Below, piece after piece: positions 47,672 through 56,783 of a stretch of 64,000 nt of DNA (its first letter is position 1; every line of letters begins with the position of its first letter). This DNA is from Neohoeflea coraliihabitans. Lineage in GTDB: Bacteria; Pseudomonadota; Alphaproteobacteria; Rhizobiales; Rhizobiaceae. Both the position numbers and the translations under genes were made by a program. The notes under the pieces are model-generated. The model ran no database searches, was not told the DNA's origin, and saw only the letters and a list, made by a program, of their open reading frames with translations. The DNA lies in contig NZ_JAHWQX010000001.1 in assembly GCF_019334345.1 (NCBI RefSeq), forward strand, positions 434,001 through 498,000, written 5' to 3'.

Positions 47672-48604
47672 ATGAAAATTTTCGCAGGCAACTCCAACAA
47701 GCTTCTGGCGGAAGCGATCTGCGGCTATCTCGACATTCCGCTTGGCAAGGCCAGCGTCAGGCGTTTCGCCGATCAGGAAATCTTCGTGGAAATTCAGGAA
47801 AACGTGCGCGGCGAGGATGTCTTCGTCATCCAGTCCACGTCTTTTCCAGCAAACGATCATCTGATGGAAATGCTCATCATGATCGATGCATTGCGGCGCT
47901 CTTCGGCGCGCCGTATCACCGCCGTCCTCCCCTATTTCGGATATGCCCGCCAGGATCGCAAACCCGGCCCGCGGGCGCCGATCTCCGCCAAGCTGGTTGC
48001 CAATCTGATCACCGAGGCAGGCGCCGACCGCGTGCTCACGCTCGACCTGCATGCCGGCCAGATCCAGGGTTTCTTCGACATTCCGACCGATAACCTTTTC
48101 GCCGTGCCGCTTCTCTCGCGTGACGTCAAGGAGCGGTATCCGCAGGGCTCTCTGATGGTGGTCTCCCCGGATGTCGGCGGCGTTGTCCGCGCCCGGGCGC
48201 TCGCCAAACGCTTGGATTCACTGCTCGCCATCGTCGACAAGCGCCGCGATCGTCCCGGCGAATCCGAAGTGATGAACGTCATTGGCGATGTCACCGGCAA
48301 GGATTGCCTGCTGATCGACGACATCGTCGATTCCGGCGGCACCCTGTGCAATGCCGCCGAGACACTGCTCGAAAAGGGCGCCACGAGCGTCACCGCCTAT
48401 ATCACCCATGGCGTCCTGTCTGGCGGCGCCGTGGCCCGTGTGACCGCCTCGAAGCTGAAGGAACTGGTCATCACCGATTCCATCCAGCCGACCCCGGCGG
48501 TGCAGAGTGCGGAGAACATTCGCGTCATCTCGACCGCGACCCTGATCGGTGAGGCGATCAACCGCACCGCCGCCGAACAGTCGGTCTCCAGCCTGTTCGA
48601 CTGA
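47672..48604 (+). CDS. prs: Ribose-phosphate pyrophosphokinase
   Basis: Makes PRPP from ribose 5-phosphate and ATP for nucleotide, histidine and tryptophan synthesis. The 310-residue class I enzyme starts [16 protein letters not shown]. It shows the flexible-loop and ATP region [25 protein letters not shown], the PRPP-binding motif [22 protein letters not shown], and a C-terminal SVSSLFD typical of the family. It is convergent with chrA across 23 nt. It supplies the substrate for apt, 7 kb away. Confidence 0.97.
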   Translation: MKIFAGNSNKLLAEAICGYLDIPLGKASVRRFADQEIFVEIQENVRGEDVFVIQSTSFPANDHLMEMLIMIDALRRSSARRITAVLPYFGYARQDRKPGPRAPISAKLVANLITEAGADRVLTLDLHAGQIQGFFDIPTDNLFAVPLLSRDVKERYPQGSLMVVSPDVGGVVRARALAKRLDSLLAIVDKRRDRPGESEVMNVIGDVTGKDCLLIDDIVDSGGTLCNAAETLLEKGATSVTAYITHGVLSGGAVARVTASKLKELVITDSIQPTPAVQSAENIRVISTATLIGEAINRTAAEQSVSSLFD

Positions 48605-48627
48605 GCCCGATCGAGCGCCGATCCGCC

Positions 48628-49941
48628 TCACGCCACGCCGAGCAGCGTCAGAGCGAGCCCTGCCGCCACGGCGCCGAAAAGCACCTTGAAAAGTCCCGTC
48701 TTGAAACGGATCAGCGCCAGCCCTGCAGCGAGGCTGATCAGCAAGGCCGAGCCGTTCAGGCTTTCGATGTCGGGCACCGGCAGTGACAGCAGCCCGATTT
48801 CCAGCGCGTCGACGCGGCCGAACAGCACATGCAGGCCGAACCACAGGGTAAGGTTGGCAATCACCCCGACAATGGCAGCAGTGATTGCCGCAAGACTTGC
48901 CGCCAGCCATCGCACATGCCGCAGCCGTTCCACATGCGGTGCACCGGCGAAGATCCAGAGAAAGCAGGGCGCGAAGGTAAAGAACAGCGCCACGCTGCCG
49001 CCGATCAGCCCGGCTCCGAGAGCGCCATCCGCAACGGAGCGCGCGCCACCGAGAAAACCGACAAACACCAGGACCAGGATCAGCGGCCCCGGCGTGGTTT
49101 CCGCAAGTCCGAGACCGGCCAGCATGTCGCCCGGCAGCAGCCAGCCTTGCACCTCGACCGCCTGTTGCCCGACATAGGCCAGAACCGCATAGGCGCCGCC
49201 AAAGGTCACGATCGCCGCCTGGCTGAAGAACAGCGCCATCTGGGAATACACCCCTGGCCACAGCACCATCAGCAGCGCCAGCGGCAGCAACCAGATCGTC
49301 CCCCAGATCGGAATGGCCGCAAGATCGCCCGGGCGCAGCGGTCGCTGCTCCGTGAAATCTGCCTCAGCGTCAGGCGACATTTCATTCTGCCGAAGCGTCA
49401 GCGCTCGCATCAGTCCGATCAGCCCGGCGGCGAGAACGATCAGCGGAAATGGGAGATTGAGGAAGGCGATGCCGACCAGTGCGCCAACTGCGAGGATCCA
49501 GGCGAGCCGGCCCTGCAGCGCCCGCCGGCTGAGCCGGATCAGGGCCTGTGCGACAATGGCCAGAACGGCCGCCTTCAGGCCGAGCAGGATGCCCGCCACA
49601 GCCGGCACGTCACCGAAATAGAGATACGCCGCCGACAGAAGCAGCATGACGAGGAAACCGGGCAGCACGAACAGCAAGCCGGCCAGCAAACCGCCCGCCG
49701 TGCCGCGCATCAGCCAGCCGGCATAGGTCGCCAGTTGCATGGCCTCGGGTCCCGGCAGCAGCATGCAGAAATTCAAGGCATGCAGAAAGCGCGGCTCGTC
49801 AAGCCATCGGCGCTCCTCCACGAGTTCGCGGTGCATCAGCGCGATCTGACCCGCCGGACCGCCGAAAGACAACAGACCGATCCGGCCGTAGACGGCAAAC
49901 ATCTCCCGCCACGAAACAGGCTCGCGCGCCACCTCAGGCAT
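48628..49941 (-). CDS. chrA: CHR-family chromate transporter
   Basis: A 437-residue long-chain CHR protein that exports chromate across the inner membrane. It has two homologous halves of about six helices each. Both carry the family motif: FGGPAGQIALMHRELVEERRWL in the first, and FGGAYAVLAYVGQQAVEVQGWL in the second; PGPEAMQLATYAGW and TTPGPLILVLVFVGFLGG are the paired following segments. The ATG at 49941 overlaps the rhodanese stop by 8 nt, so the two are coupled. Sulfate-like oxyanion transport by some members means chromate is likely but not proven. Confidence 0.92.
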   Translation of the reverse strand: MPEVAREPVSWREMFAVYGRIGLLSFGGPAGQIALMHRELVEERRWLDEPRFLHALNFCMLLPGPEAMQLATYAGWLMRGTAGGLLAGLLFVLPGFLVMLLLSAAYLYFGDVPAVAGILLGLKAAVLAIVAQALIRLSRRALQGRLAWILAVGALVGIAFLNLPFPLIVLAAGLIGLMRALTLRQNEMSPDAEADFTEQRPLRPGDLAAIPIWGTIWLLPLALLMVLWPGVYSQMALFFSQAAIVTFGGAYAVLAYVGQQAVEVQGWLLPGDMLAGLGLAETTPGPLILVLVFVGFLGGARSVADGALGAGLIGGSVALFFTFAPCFLWIFAGAPHVERLRHVRWLAASLAAITAAIVGVIANLTLWFGLHVLFGRVDALEIGLLSLPVPDIESLNGSALLISLAAGLALIRFKTGLFKVLFGAVAAGLALTLLGVA

Positions 49942-50317
49942 CGGACCCATCCTGCTGCTCAGCGCCATCGAGTGCCGCGACCGGCCAGCCGCCCATGCGC
50001 AAGGCTTCGAACCCGCCCTCGACATAGAGTGCGGCCACACCCTCGTCGCGCAGATATCCGGCCACCGCCTGACTGACCTCGTGGCCATGAACGCAGAACA
50101 CCGCCAGACGCCGTGCGGAGAATTCTGCTTTCCAATGCGCGGCGGCGAAAGGATGCCGCCATATCACGCCGGCGAGCTCGAAACCGGAGACCTGACGCGC
50201 CAGCGGCTTGCGTACATCAAGGAGCATGAATGCGTCCGTCTCGATCAGGCATGAAGGGTCACGGGCGGCAAGCAGTGCAGCAGCATTCAGCGACAATGGA
50301 GAAGGATTTCCGGACAT
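49934..50317 (-). CDS. Single-domain rhodanese, coupled to chrA
   Basis: A 127-residue sulfurtransferase-fold protein. The active-site loop reads CVHGHEVS with Cys75 as the persulfide-forming residue, and the front contains [27 protein letters not shown]. It may move sulfane sulfur or assist chromate/oxyanion resistance; rhodanese genes next to chrA are known. The ATG at 50317 has GGAG 7 nt upstream, within an 8-bp inverted repeat that also covers the predicted promoter. Confidence 0.88.
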   Translation of the reverse strand: MSGNPSPLSLNAAALLAARDPSCLIETDAFMLLDVRKPLARQVSGFELAGVIWRHPFAAAHWKAEFSARRLAVFCVHGHEVSQAVAGYLRDEGVAALYVEGGFEALRMGGWPVAALDGAEQQDGSDA

Positions 50318-50321
50318 GGCA

Positions 50322-50353
50322 AAGCTCCGCAATTTTGCGATGTTACGGAGCTT
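50322..50353. promoter_or_regulatory. Inverted repeat in front of the rhodanese-chrA operon
   Basis: AAGCTCCG (50322-50329) and CGGAGCTT (50346-50353) are perfect 8-bp arms with a 16-nt spacer. On the minus strand, TTGAGA (50370-50365), about 18 nt, TAACAT (50346-50341) looks like a promoter, so the repeat would cover the -10 and early transcript. The inner arm includes the Shine-Dalgarno. It could be a repressor operator. The rest of the 338-bp stretch 50318-50655 is the rplY leader, with a hairpin at 50370-50387. Confidence 0.5.
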
Positions 50354-50655
50354 GGAGCAAGGCTCTCAACGGGGGTCCGGATCCCCGTGCCGGAAATCTA
50401 ATCCCGCCGCCGGAAGCTGTCAAATACTCCACCGCGCCCACCGGCCGCCGCCGGCTGGTGCGCCTGCGCGGCACCGCGGCCGGGAAGACCGGGGCCGCGC
50501 TTGCATTCACGGGGGGTCTCGGCTATAGAGCGCGCGTCCGCGCAGACACCCTTGGAGGCACCGCGGATGAAGCGCCGGCAACGGCGCTTGATGTTTTCTG
50601 GGACCGGCAAAACGGGATCCGGCAGACAGCCCCACACATCGCGAAAGGAATGTCG

Positions 50656-51321
50656 ATGAGCCAGGATATTTACGAGCTCAAGGCCGAGACGCGCGAACGG
50701 GCCGGTAAGGGGTCCGCCCGTGAACTGCGTCGCAATGGCATGATACCCGCCGTCATCTACGGCGACAAGAAATCCCCCGTTTCGATTGCGCTGTCGCGCA
50801 AGGAAATCTCGAAGAAGCTGCACCAGGGCGGTTTCCTCACCACCATCGCCAGCATCGATGTCGGTGGCGAGAAGATCCGCGTCCTTCCCAAGGACTATCA
50901 GGTCGATCCCGTGCGCGACTTCGTCCTGCATGTCGACTTCCTGCGCGTCTCCGCCAAGACCAAGGTGCAGGTGGCCGTTCCCGTCCACTTCATCAACGAG
51001 GACGATTGTCCGGGTCTGCGCCAGGGCGGCGTTCTCAACATCGTGCGCCACGAAGTCGAAGTGAACTGCTCGGCCAATGACATTCCGGAATTCCTGACGG
51101 GTGACCTGAAGGGTCTGGAACTCAATGACGGCCTGCACATTTCGGCCTTCGATCTGCCCGCGGGCGTCACGCCGGTGATCACCGACCGCGACTTCACCGT
51201 GGCGACCATCGCCCAGCCCGCCGGCCTGCGCAGCGAGAAGGACGCCGACGAGGAAGAGACCATCGAGACGGAAGTCATCAATCAGACTGATGAGACCGTC
51301 AGCGAAGAGGATGACAGCTAA
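50656..51321 (+). CDS. rplY: 50S ribosomal protein L25 (Ctc form)
   Basis: Binds 5S rRNA in the large subunit. At 221 residues it is the long Ctc/TL5 type: an L25 domain (residues 1-95, [31 protein letters not shown]) plus a C-terminal beta domain ([23 protein letters not shown]). The last 35 residues are strongly acidic. The ATG at 50656 has AAAGGA upstream; the 142-codon extension back to 50230 is a shadow. It is followed by pth at 47 nt, a widely conserved pair. Confidence 0.95.
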   Translation: MSQDIYELKAETRERAGKGSARELRRNGMIPAVIYGDKKSPVSIALSRKEISKKLHQGGFLTTIASIDVGGEKIRVLPKDYQVDPVRDFVLHVDFLRVSAKTKVQVAVPVHFINEDDCPGLRQGGVLNIVRHEVEVNCSANDIPEFLTGDLKGLELNDGLHISAFDLPAGVTPVITDRDFTVATIAQPAGLRSEKDADEEETIETEVINQTDETVSEEDDS

Positions 51322-51368
51322 GTCATTTTCAGCCGCAACGCGGCGCGCTTTGGAAGGGAGAGCCGGTC

Positions 51369-52106
51369 ATGATGCTGATTGCAGGACTTGGAAATCCCGG
51401 CGCGAAATATGAAAGCAACCGGCACAATGTCGGCTTCATGGCGGCGGACGCGATAGCCCGCCGCCATTCCTTTTCGCCCTGGAGCCGTAAATTCCGGGGC
51501 GAGATCGCCGAGGGCACCCTCGGCGGCGACAAGGTGCTGCTCCTCAAGCCGATGACCTTCATGAACGCCTCCGGTGAGGCGATTGGCGAAGCGATGCGCT
51601 TTTACAAGCTGCAACCGGAGAACCTCTTCGTCCTGCATGACGAACTCGATCTGGCGCCCGGCCGGGTGCGGGTGAAGACCGGGGGCAGCCATGGCGGCCA
51701 CAATGGCTTGAAATCAGCGGATTCCCATTGCGGCAACGCCTATCACCGCCTGCGCATCGGCATCGGCCATCCCGGCGACAAGGCGCGTGTGCACAATTAC
51801 GTGCTGGGCAATTTCTCCAAGGCGGACAACGACTGGCTCGATCCGCTACTGGATGCCATTGCCGACCATGTCGAATTGCTGCTCGACGGGCAGACTTCGA
51901 GTTTTCTCAACAAGCTTACGCTGGCAACACGCGAAGCCGACCTAACGCAACAACCGGCGCAGGAACCGGCACCGAAATCGGCAAGGAAGGGCGGTGGCCA
52001 GTCGCATATCCGCCAGGCCCGAACCAGCAGAACCATACCGGCGCAGCCCGAACGCGGGCCGATGGCCGAGATGCTGCGCAAGCTTTTCGGCTCCAAGGAC
52101 GGCTAG
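51369..52106 (+). CDS. pth: Peptidyl-tRNA hydrolase
   Basis: Recycles tRNA by cleaving peptidyl-tRNA released from stalled ribosomes. The core (residues 1-190) carries GLGNPGAKYESNRHNVGF with the catalytic His20 and Asn, KPMTFMNASGEAIGEA, and FVLHDELDLAPG with the catalytic Asp. The remaining 50 residues are an Arg/Lys/Gln/Pro-rich extension, common in alphaproteobacteria and likely disordered. GGGAG with 8-nt spacing precedes the ATGATG start. Together with rplY it forms a translation operon. Confidence 0.95.
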   Translation: MMLIAGLGNPGAKYESNRHNVGFMAADAIARRHSFSPWSRKFRGEIAEGTLGGDKVLLLKPMTFMNASGEAIGEAMRFYKLQPENLFVLHDELDLAPGRVRVKTGGSHGGHNGLKSADSHCGNAYHRLRIGIGHPGDKARVHNYVLGNFSKADNDWLDPLLDAIADHVELLLDGQTSSFLNKLTLATREADLTQQPAQEPAPKSARKGGGQSHIRQARTSRTIPAQPERGPMAEMLRKLFGSKDG

Positions 52107-52148
52107 GCCAGACCCCTGGTCACTTTGCGCTCAGGATCGGGCGGTATC

Positions 52149-52529
52149 CTAGCCGAAGATCTCCTCGACGCGCAGCCGAAACAGCGCGATCAGCGCCTCG
52201 CATCCGGTCTCCACGATGACGCTCATGCCCTGCGCCGCCTCCTCGCTCGCAAGAAGCACCAGCATGCCCCCGGCCACGGTAAAGGCCACGGAAAGCTTGA
52301 GATTCTTTGAGCTGTCGAGCCGATAATAGCCGCCTTCATCGAATTCGCTGCCGAACAGATGATCCGCCCAGCCATAGCCGCGGCTGACGAGGATGTTGAC
52401 CACCGCAGTATCGGAAATCTTGTCGGGAAACAGGTTGCAGACGGCCCGCACCACATGCGCGGCCGCGCCGAACAGCGCAAATGCGGCCATTGCGACCGCA
52501 TAATGCCATGTGGCCTGCTCGACCTCCAT
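52149..52529 (-). CDS. Hypothetical membrane-associated protein
   Basis: A 126-residue protein not recognised. It has hydrophobic stretches near residues 10-30 (YAVAMAAFALFGAAAHVVRAV) and 78-95 (KLSVAFTVAGGMLVLLA), with a charged segment DKISDTAVVNILVSRGYGWADHLFGSEFDEGG between them. The start has AAGGA 7 nt upstream, which argues for a real gene. It is convergent with pth and divergent from ychF. No function is suggested by position. Confidence 0.65.
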   Translation of the reverse strand: MEVEQATWHYAVAMAAFALFGAAAHVVRAVCNLFPDKISDTAVVNILVSRGYGWADHLFGSEFDEGGYYRLDSSKNLKLSVAFTVAGGMLVLLASEEAAQGMSVIVETGCEALIALFRLRVEEIFG

Positions 52530-52668
52530 TTGCCGTTCCTTTCCGCCCCTCGCCGCGCCGCGATCATCTCAGCAAAACCTTGCCGACGAGTTGATGCCCA
52601 AGGCTTGACCCCACCGCGCCTTTCGCCCATAGCCTGCGCCAAAGACAACGCTTGGAAAGTTACACCTC

Positions 52669-53772
52669 ATGGGTTTCAAATGCGGCATCGTCGGCCTGCC
52701 CAATGTCGGCAAGTCCACCCTGTTCAACGCCCTGACACGCACGGCCGCCGCGCAGGCAGCCAATTACCCGTTCTGCACCATCGAGCCGAACACCGGCGAA
52801 GTCGCCGTTCCCGATCCGCGCCTGACAAGGATCGCCGCGATCGCCGGCTCGAAGGAAATCATCCCCACACGCATTTCCTTTGTCGACATTGCCGGTCTCG
52901 TGCGCGGCGCATCGAAGGGCGAAGGCCTCGGCAACCAGTTCCTCGCCAATATCCGCGAGGTCGATGCCGTCGTGCACGTGCTGCGCTGCTTCGAGGATGA
53001 CGACATCACCCATGTCGATGGCCGCATTGATCCGGTGGCTGACGCCGAAACCGTCGAGACCGAGCTGATGCTCGCCGATCTCGAGAGCCTCGAGCGCCGC
53101 GCCGAACAGACCCGCAAGCGCGCCACCGGCAAGGACAAGGAAGCAATGACCATCCTGCCGGTGATGGAAGAAGCGCTGAGCCTCCTCAAGGACGGTCAGC
53201 CGGTCCGGAAAATGCTCAAGGGCATTGCTGCCGAGGATCGCAAGATCCTTGATGGTCTCAATCTCCTCACCTCCAAGCCGGTCCTTTATGTGTGCAATGT
53301 GGCTGAGGATGAGGCCGCGACCGGCAACGAGCAGACGGCGCGTGTCGCGGCGATGGCCGCTGACCAGAATGCCGAGACGGTGGTCATCTCTGCCGCCATC
53401 GAAGCCGAGGTTTCGCAACTGGCCGACGAGGAACAGGCCGAATTTCTCGAATCCCTCGGACTTGAGGAACCGGGCCTCGACCGGCTGATCCGCTCCGGAT
53501 ACCTGTTGCTCGAACTGATCACCTATTTTACCGCCGGCCCCAAGGAAACGCGCGCCTGGACCGTCCGCCGCGGCACCAAGGCGCCCGGCGCCGCCGGCGT
53601 CATTCACACCGATTTCGAGCGTGGCTTCATCCGCGCCCAGACCATTGCCTATGAGGATTATGTCACGCTCGGCGGCGAGGTCCCTGCCAAGGAAGCCGGC
53701 AAGGCCCGCGACGAAGGCAAGGAATACGTTGTCCAGGACGGTGACATCCTTTTGTTCAAGTTCAACACCTGA
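52669..53772 (+). CDS. ychF: Ribosome-binding ATPase YchF
   Basis: A 367-residue Obg-related P-loop protein that binds ribosomes and, unlike most relatives, prefers ATP. It shows GLPNVGKSTLFNALT (Walker A), FVDIAGLVRGASKGEGLGNQFL (G3), and an NVAE in place of NKxD at the specificity motif (LYVCNVAEDE), the feature linked to ATP use. The C-terminal TGS domain has KAPGAAGVIHTDFERGFIRA. It has been linked to oxidative-stress control and tRNA quality. Identification is firm. Confidence 0.97.
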   Translation: MGFKCGIVGLPNVGKSTLFNALTRTAAAQAANYPFCTIEPNTGEVAVPDPRLTRIAAIAGSKEIIPTRISFVDIAGLVRGASKGEGLGNQFLANIREVDAVVHVLRCFEDDDITHVDGRIDPVADAETVETELMLADLESLERRAEQTRKRATGKDKEAMTILPVMEEALSLLKDGQPVRKMLKGIAAEDRKILDGLNLLTSKPVLYVCNVAEDEAATGNEQTARVAAMAADQNAETVVISAAIEAEVSQLADEEQAEFLESLGLEEPGLDRLIRSGYLLLELITYFTAGPKETRAWTVRRGTKAPGAAGVIHTDFERGFIRAQTIAYEDYVTLGGEVPAKEAGKARDEGKEYVVQDGDILLFKFNT

Positions 53773-53799
53773 GCGGCACCGGGCCGGAAAGATGCCTTT

Positions 53800-54141
53800 A
53801 TGAACGCTCTTGTGGTCAACCTCGTCCTGCTGGTCGCCATCGCCGCCGAGGTCGTGGCAACCACCGCCCTGGCGCGCTCGGACGGTTTCACGCGCTTGTG
53901 GCCGAGCCTGATTGCCGGCATCGGCTACGCCTTTGCCATCTGGCTCCTGGCCTACGCGCTGCGCTTCATGCCGGCTGGAATTGTCTACGCCGTCTGGTCT
54001 GGCGCCGGCATTGTGTTGATCGCGCTCGTCGCCTGGCTTTTATATGGACAGACGCTCGATCTGCCGGCCATCATCGGTATCGCGCTGATCATCGCCGGTG
54101 TCGCCATTCTCAATCTGTGGTCCGACGCAACGCTGCACTGA
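53800..54141 (+). CDS. SMR-family multidrug exporter (EmrE-type)
   Basis: A 113-residue, four-helix small multidrug resistance protein that works as an antiparallel dimer exchanging protons for cationic drugs or quaternary compounds. The essential Glu is Glu17 in AIAAEVVATTAL. YALRFMPAGIVYAVWSGAGIVLIALVAWLLYGQ is the classic SMR core. GGAAAG with 8-nt spacing supports the start. It lies between ychF and the MaoC pair on the same strand. Confidence 0.94.
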   Translation: MNALVVNLVLLVAIAAEVVATTALARSDGFTRLWPSLIAGIGYAFAIWLLAYALRFMPAGIVYAVWSGAGIVLIALVAWLLYGQTLDLPAIIGIALIIAGVAILNLWSDATLH

Positions 54142-54173
54142 CCGAAAAACATCCGCCGTTGATGGAGCAGTCC

Positions 54174-54641
54174 ATGACTGATCGTCTGTTCTTTGAAGAT
54201 CTGAGCATCGAGGACAGCTTTGATCTCGGCCCGAAAAGCGTTGACCGCGAAGAGGTGATTGCGTTCGCGGAAGACTTCGATCCGCAGCCCTTTCATCTCG
54301 ACGAGGAAGCCGGGCGCGCCTCGATCCTTGGCGGCCTGTCGGCATCCGGCTGGCACAACTGTGCCATGCTGATGCGGATGATGTATGACAGCTTCCTGCC
54401 CCGCATGGCCTCGGAAGGCTCGCCCGGGCTCGATTTCGTCAAATGGCAACGCCCGGTGCTCGCCGGCGACACGCTCTCCGGCCGGTCGCAGATCATCGAA
54501 TTGCGGCCCTCGGCCTCGCGGCCGCAACTCGGGATCGCTGTGTTCACGCACACACTGCACAACCAGCGCGGCGAGGACGTGCTGAGCTCCCGCAACCCGG
54601 TGCTTATCCGCCGTCGCCTAGCTGCGAAAGACCCCGCATGA
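54174..54641 (+). CDS. MaoC-like hot-dog dehydratase, first of two
   Basis: A 155-residue MaoC/R-hydratase-like protein. The hydratase motif is visible as EDFDPQPFHLDEEAGRASILGGLSASGWH, with the Asp and His that bind water in (R)-enoyl-CoA hydratases. It may act in lipid or branched acid metabolism; the substrate is unknown. GGAG with 6-nt spacing precedes the ATG at 54174. Its stop overlaps the start of the second copy (ATGA). Confidence 0.93.
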   Translation: MTDRLFFEDLSIEDSFDLGPKSVDREEVIAFAEDFDPQPFHLDEEAGRASILGGLSASGWHNCAMLMRMMYDSFLPRMASEGSPGLDFVKWQRPVLAGDTLSGRSQIIELRPSASRPQLGIAVFTHTLHNQRGEDVLSSRNPVLIRRRLAAKDPA

Positions 54642-55174
54642 CCTCCGAGAAACACGATGACCCGCATTACAGGGTCGGTGCCCGGGCCGAACTGGGCAAC
54701 TATCTCTTCACAGCCGAAGAGATCATCGCCTTTGCGCAAAAATTTGATCCGCAGCCCTTTCATGTCGACGCTGAAGCCGCCGAAAAGAGCTTTCTCGGCG
54801 GGCTCTGCGCCAGCGGCTGGCACACGGCCGCCGTGTGGATGAAACTGAATGTCGCGGCAATGGGCAAACGCATCGCCGAACGCAAGGCTGCCGGCTTGCC
54901 CAACTATACGCTTGGCCCCTCTCCCGGGATCCGCAATTTGCGCTGGTCTCGGCCGGTCTACGCCGGTGATACGATTTCCTTTGCCCAGCAGCTGGTGCGA
55001 ATCCGGCCCTCACGCGGCCAGCCCGGCTGGTCGATCCTTGAAGCGCTGGCAGAGGCGCACAACGCCACCTCGGGCGAGCGGGTGATGAGCTTCGACAGCG
55101 CTGTATTGATCCAGGTGCCGCCGCAGTTGCATGACGGCAACGAACCGCAGGCGCCAGGGCCGGACAGGCCCTGA
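54638..55174 (+). CDS. MaoC-like hot-dog dehydratase, second of two
   Basis: A 178-residue homologue of the preceding protein, coupled by ATGA overlap. The hydratase motif KFDPQPFHVDAEAAEKSFLGGLCASGWH is intact, and the downstream WSRPVYAGDTI block matches the WQRPVLAGDTL of its neighbour. Such pairs could form a heteromer, like two-gene MaoC enzymes in actinobacteria, or arise by duplication. Substrate unknown. The C-terminal 20 residues are Pro/Gly-rich. Confidence 0.93.
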   Translation: MTSEKHDDPHYRVGARAELGNYLFTAEEIIAFAQKFDPQPFHVDAEAAEKSFLGGLCASGWHTAAVWMKLNVAAMGKRIAERKAAGLPNYTLGPSPGIRNLRWSRPVYAGDTISFAQQLVRIRPSRGQPGWSILEALAEAHNATSGERVMSFDSAVLIQVPPQLHDGNEPQAPGPDRP

Positions 55175-55216
55175 ACCGCCGCTCAGTGACCCCCGCCGTT
55201 CAGTGGCCCCCGCCGC

Positions 55217-55759
55217 TTAGTGACCCTCAAACGACATCAGGGTGCGCACCGGCACGTTCAGCGCTTCGATCTTGGCCCGCCCGCCAAGATCGGGAAGGTC
55301 GATGACGAAACAGGCGGCGATCACCTCGGCGCCCATCTGCTGCAACAGCTTGACCGCCCCCTCTGCCGTGCCGCCGGTGGCGATCAGATCATCGACCAGC
55401 AGGACCCGCTCGCCCGGCTTGACGGCATCGCGGTGCATTTCCATTTCATCGACGCCATATTCCAGGCTGTAGGCGATGCGCACTGTTTCGTGCGGCAGCT
55501 TGCCCTTCTTGCGGATCGGCACGAAGCCGGCGGACAGCTGGTGCGCGATGGCTCCGCCGAGAATGAAGCCGCGTGCTTCGATCCCGGCGATCTTGGCGAT
55601 ATTGTCGCCGGCATAGGGATGCACCAGTTCATCGACGGCGCGGCGGAACGCCCTCGGCTGTCCGAGCAGCGTCGTGATGTCGCGAAACAGCACGCCCGGC
55701 TTGGGGTAATCCGGAATCGTTCGGATCGAGGCTTTCAGTTCACGGGCCAGATCGCTCAT
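55217..55759 (-). CDS. apt: Adenine phosphoribosyltransferase
   Basis: Salvages adenine with PRPP to give AMP. The 180-residue protein begins [23 protein letters not shown] and contains [25 protein letters not shown] and the PRPP motif [21 protein letters not shown]. The start follows AAGGAGACGACA. It lies downstream of petABC on the same strand but is separated by a terminator, so it is likely its own transcript. Confidence 0.96.
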   Translation of the reverse strand: MSDLARELKASIRTIPDYPKPGVLFRDITTLLGQPRAFRRAVDELVHPYAGDNIAKIAGIEARGFILGGAIAHQLSAGFVPIRKKGKLPHETVRIAYSLEYGVDEMEMHRDAVKPGERVLLVDDLIATGGTAEGAVKLLQQMGAEVIAACFVIDLPDLGGRAKIEALNVPVRTLMSFEGH

Positions 55760-55832
55760 TGTCGTCTCCTTGCAGGACGTATCAGTGTGTTCAAACGCCC
55801 GCCGCCAGCGCAAGATGGAAAAAGGGAAACCA

Positions 55833-55860
55833 CAACAAAACACCGCCCGGAGGCGGTGTT
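55833..55860 (-). terminator. Intrinsic terminator of petABC
   Basis: Read on the minus strand: AACACCGCC, a 4-nt TCCG loop, GGCGGTGTT, then TTGTTG. It lies between petC and apt. Confidence 0.85.
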
Positions 55861-55906
55861 GTCGTTACGGGAGGGCCCCGTCAGATTAATCGGAACTGCG
55901 CGGCGC

Positions 55907-56758
55907 TCAATGTTCGACGCGCGAGAAGATCGACTTCTTGGTCATGAAGATCAAGCCGGTCAGGATGAGCAGGAACAGGATCACCATGAAGCCGGTGCGC
56001 TTGCGCTCTTCCATGTGCGGTTCGGCAGCCCACATCATGAACGCCGAGACATCTTTCGAATACTGATCCACGGTCTCCGGAGACCCGTCATCATAGGTGA
56101 CCTGCTCATCCGACAGCGGGGGCGCCATCGCCAGCGCCGGACCCGCCAGGTAATAGGGGTTGAAATAGGCCCCTTCCGGCACTTCGATCCCTTCCGGCGG
56201 CTCCTGGTAACCGGTCAGCAGCGAATAGATGTAGTTCGGACCAGACTCGTTGTAGCCGGTGAAGATGTCGAACACGAATTGCGGGAAACCGCGCTCGACA
56301 TACCGCGCCTTGGCAAGCAGCGAGAAATCCGGCGGCGCGGCGCCATTGTTGGCCGCTGCGGCCGCTTCCTCGTTCGGGAAGGGCGAGGGGAAATAGTCCG
56401 ACTGCACCGCCGTGCGGGTAAACATCTCACCGTCGCCATTCGGGCCGTCCTCGACCTCGTAATTGGCGGCAAAGGTCTTCACCTGCGCCTCGTTATAGCC
56501 GAGGTCCTCCAGCGTCCGGAACGCCACCAGGTTCATCGAGTGGCAGGCCGCACAGACTTCCGTATAGACCTTCAGGCCGCGCTGCAGCTGCCCCTTGTCG
56601 TAGCCGCCGAGCGGCCCGGCAAACGACCAGTCGACCAACTTCGGCTTCAACAAAGGATAGTGCGGCGTCGCGCCCTCTTCCTCGGCGGCCATCGCCGGTG
56701 CCGACAGGGCCAGCACCATCGCGGCGATCGGCGCGACCTGGGCGAAAAGTTTTCTCAT
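55907..56758 (-). CDS. petC: Cytochrome c1 of the bc1 complex
   Basis: Electron-carrying heme c subunit of complex III. The 283-residue precursor has a Sec signal (cut after PAMA) and the heme-binding CAACH motif in TEVCAACHSMNLVAFR. The axial Met ligand lies in ALAMAPPLSD, and a C-terminal membrane anchor is FMVILFLLILTGLIFM. AAGGAC upstream supports the ATG at 56758. It is separate from cytochrome b, unlike the fused fbcH of Bradyrhizobium. Last gene of petABC. Confidence 0.97.
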   Translation of the reverse strand: MRKLFAQVAPIAAMVLALSAPAMAAEEEGATPHYPLLKPKLVDWSFAGPLGGYDKGQLQRGLKVYTEVCAACHSMNLVAFRTLEDLGYNEAQVKTFAANYEVEDGPNGDGEMFTRTAVQSDYFPSPFPNEEAAAAANNGAAPPDFSLLAKARYVERGFPQFVFDIFTGYNESGPNYIYSLLTGYQEPPEGIEVPEGAYFNPYYLAGPALAMAPPLSDEQVTYDDGSPETVDQYSKDVSAFMMWAAEPHMEERKRTGFMVILFLLILTGLIFMTKKSIFSRVEH

Positions 56759-56783
56759 GGCTTTGTCCTTTCCGTCGCTCGGT

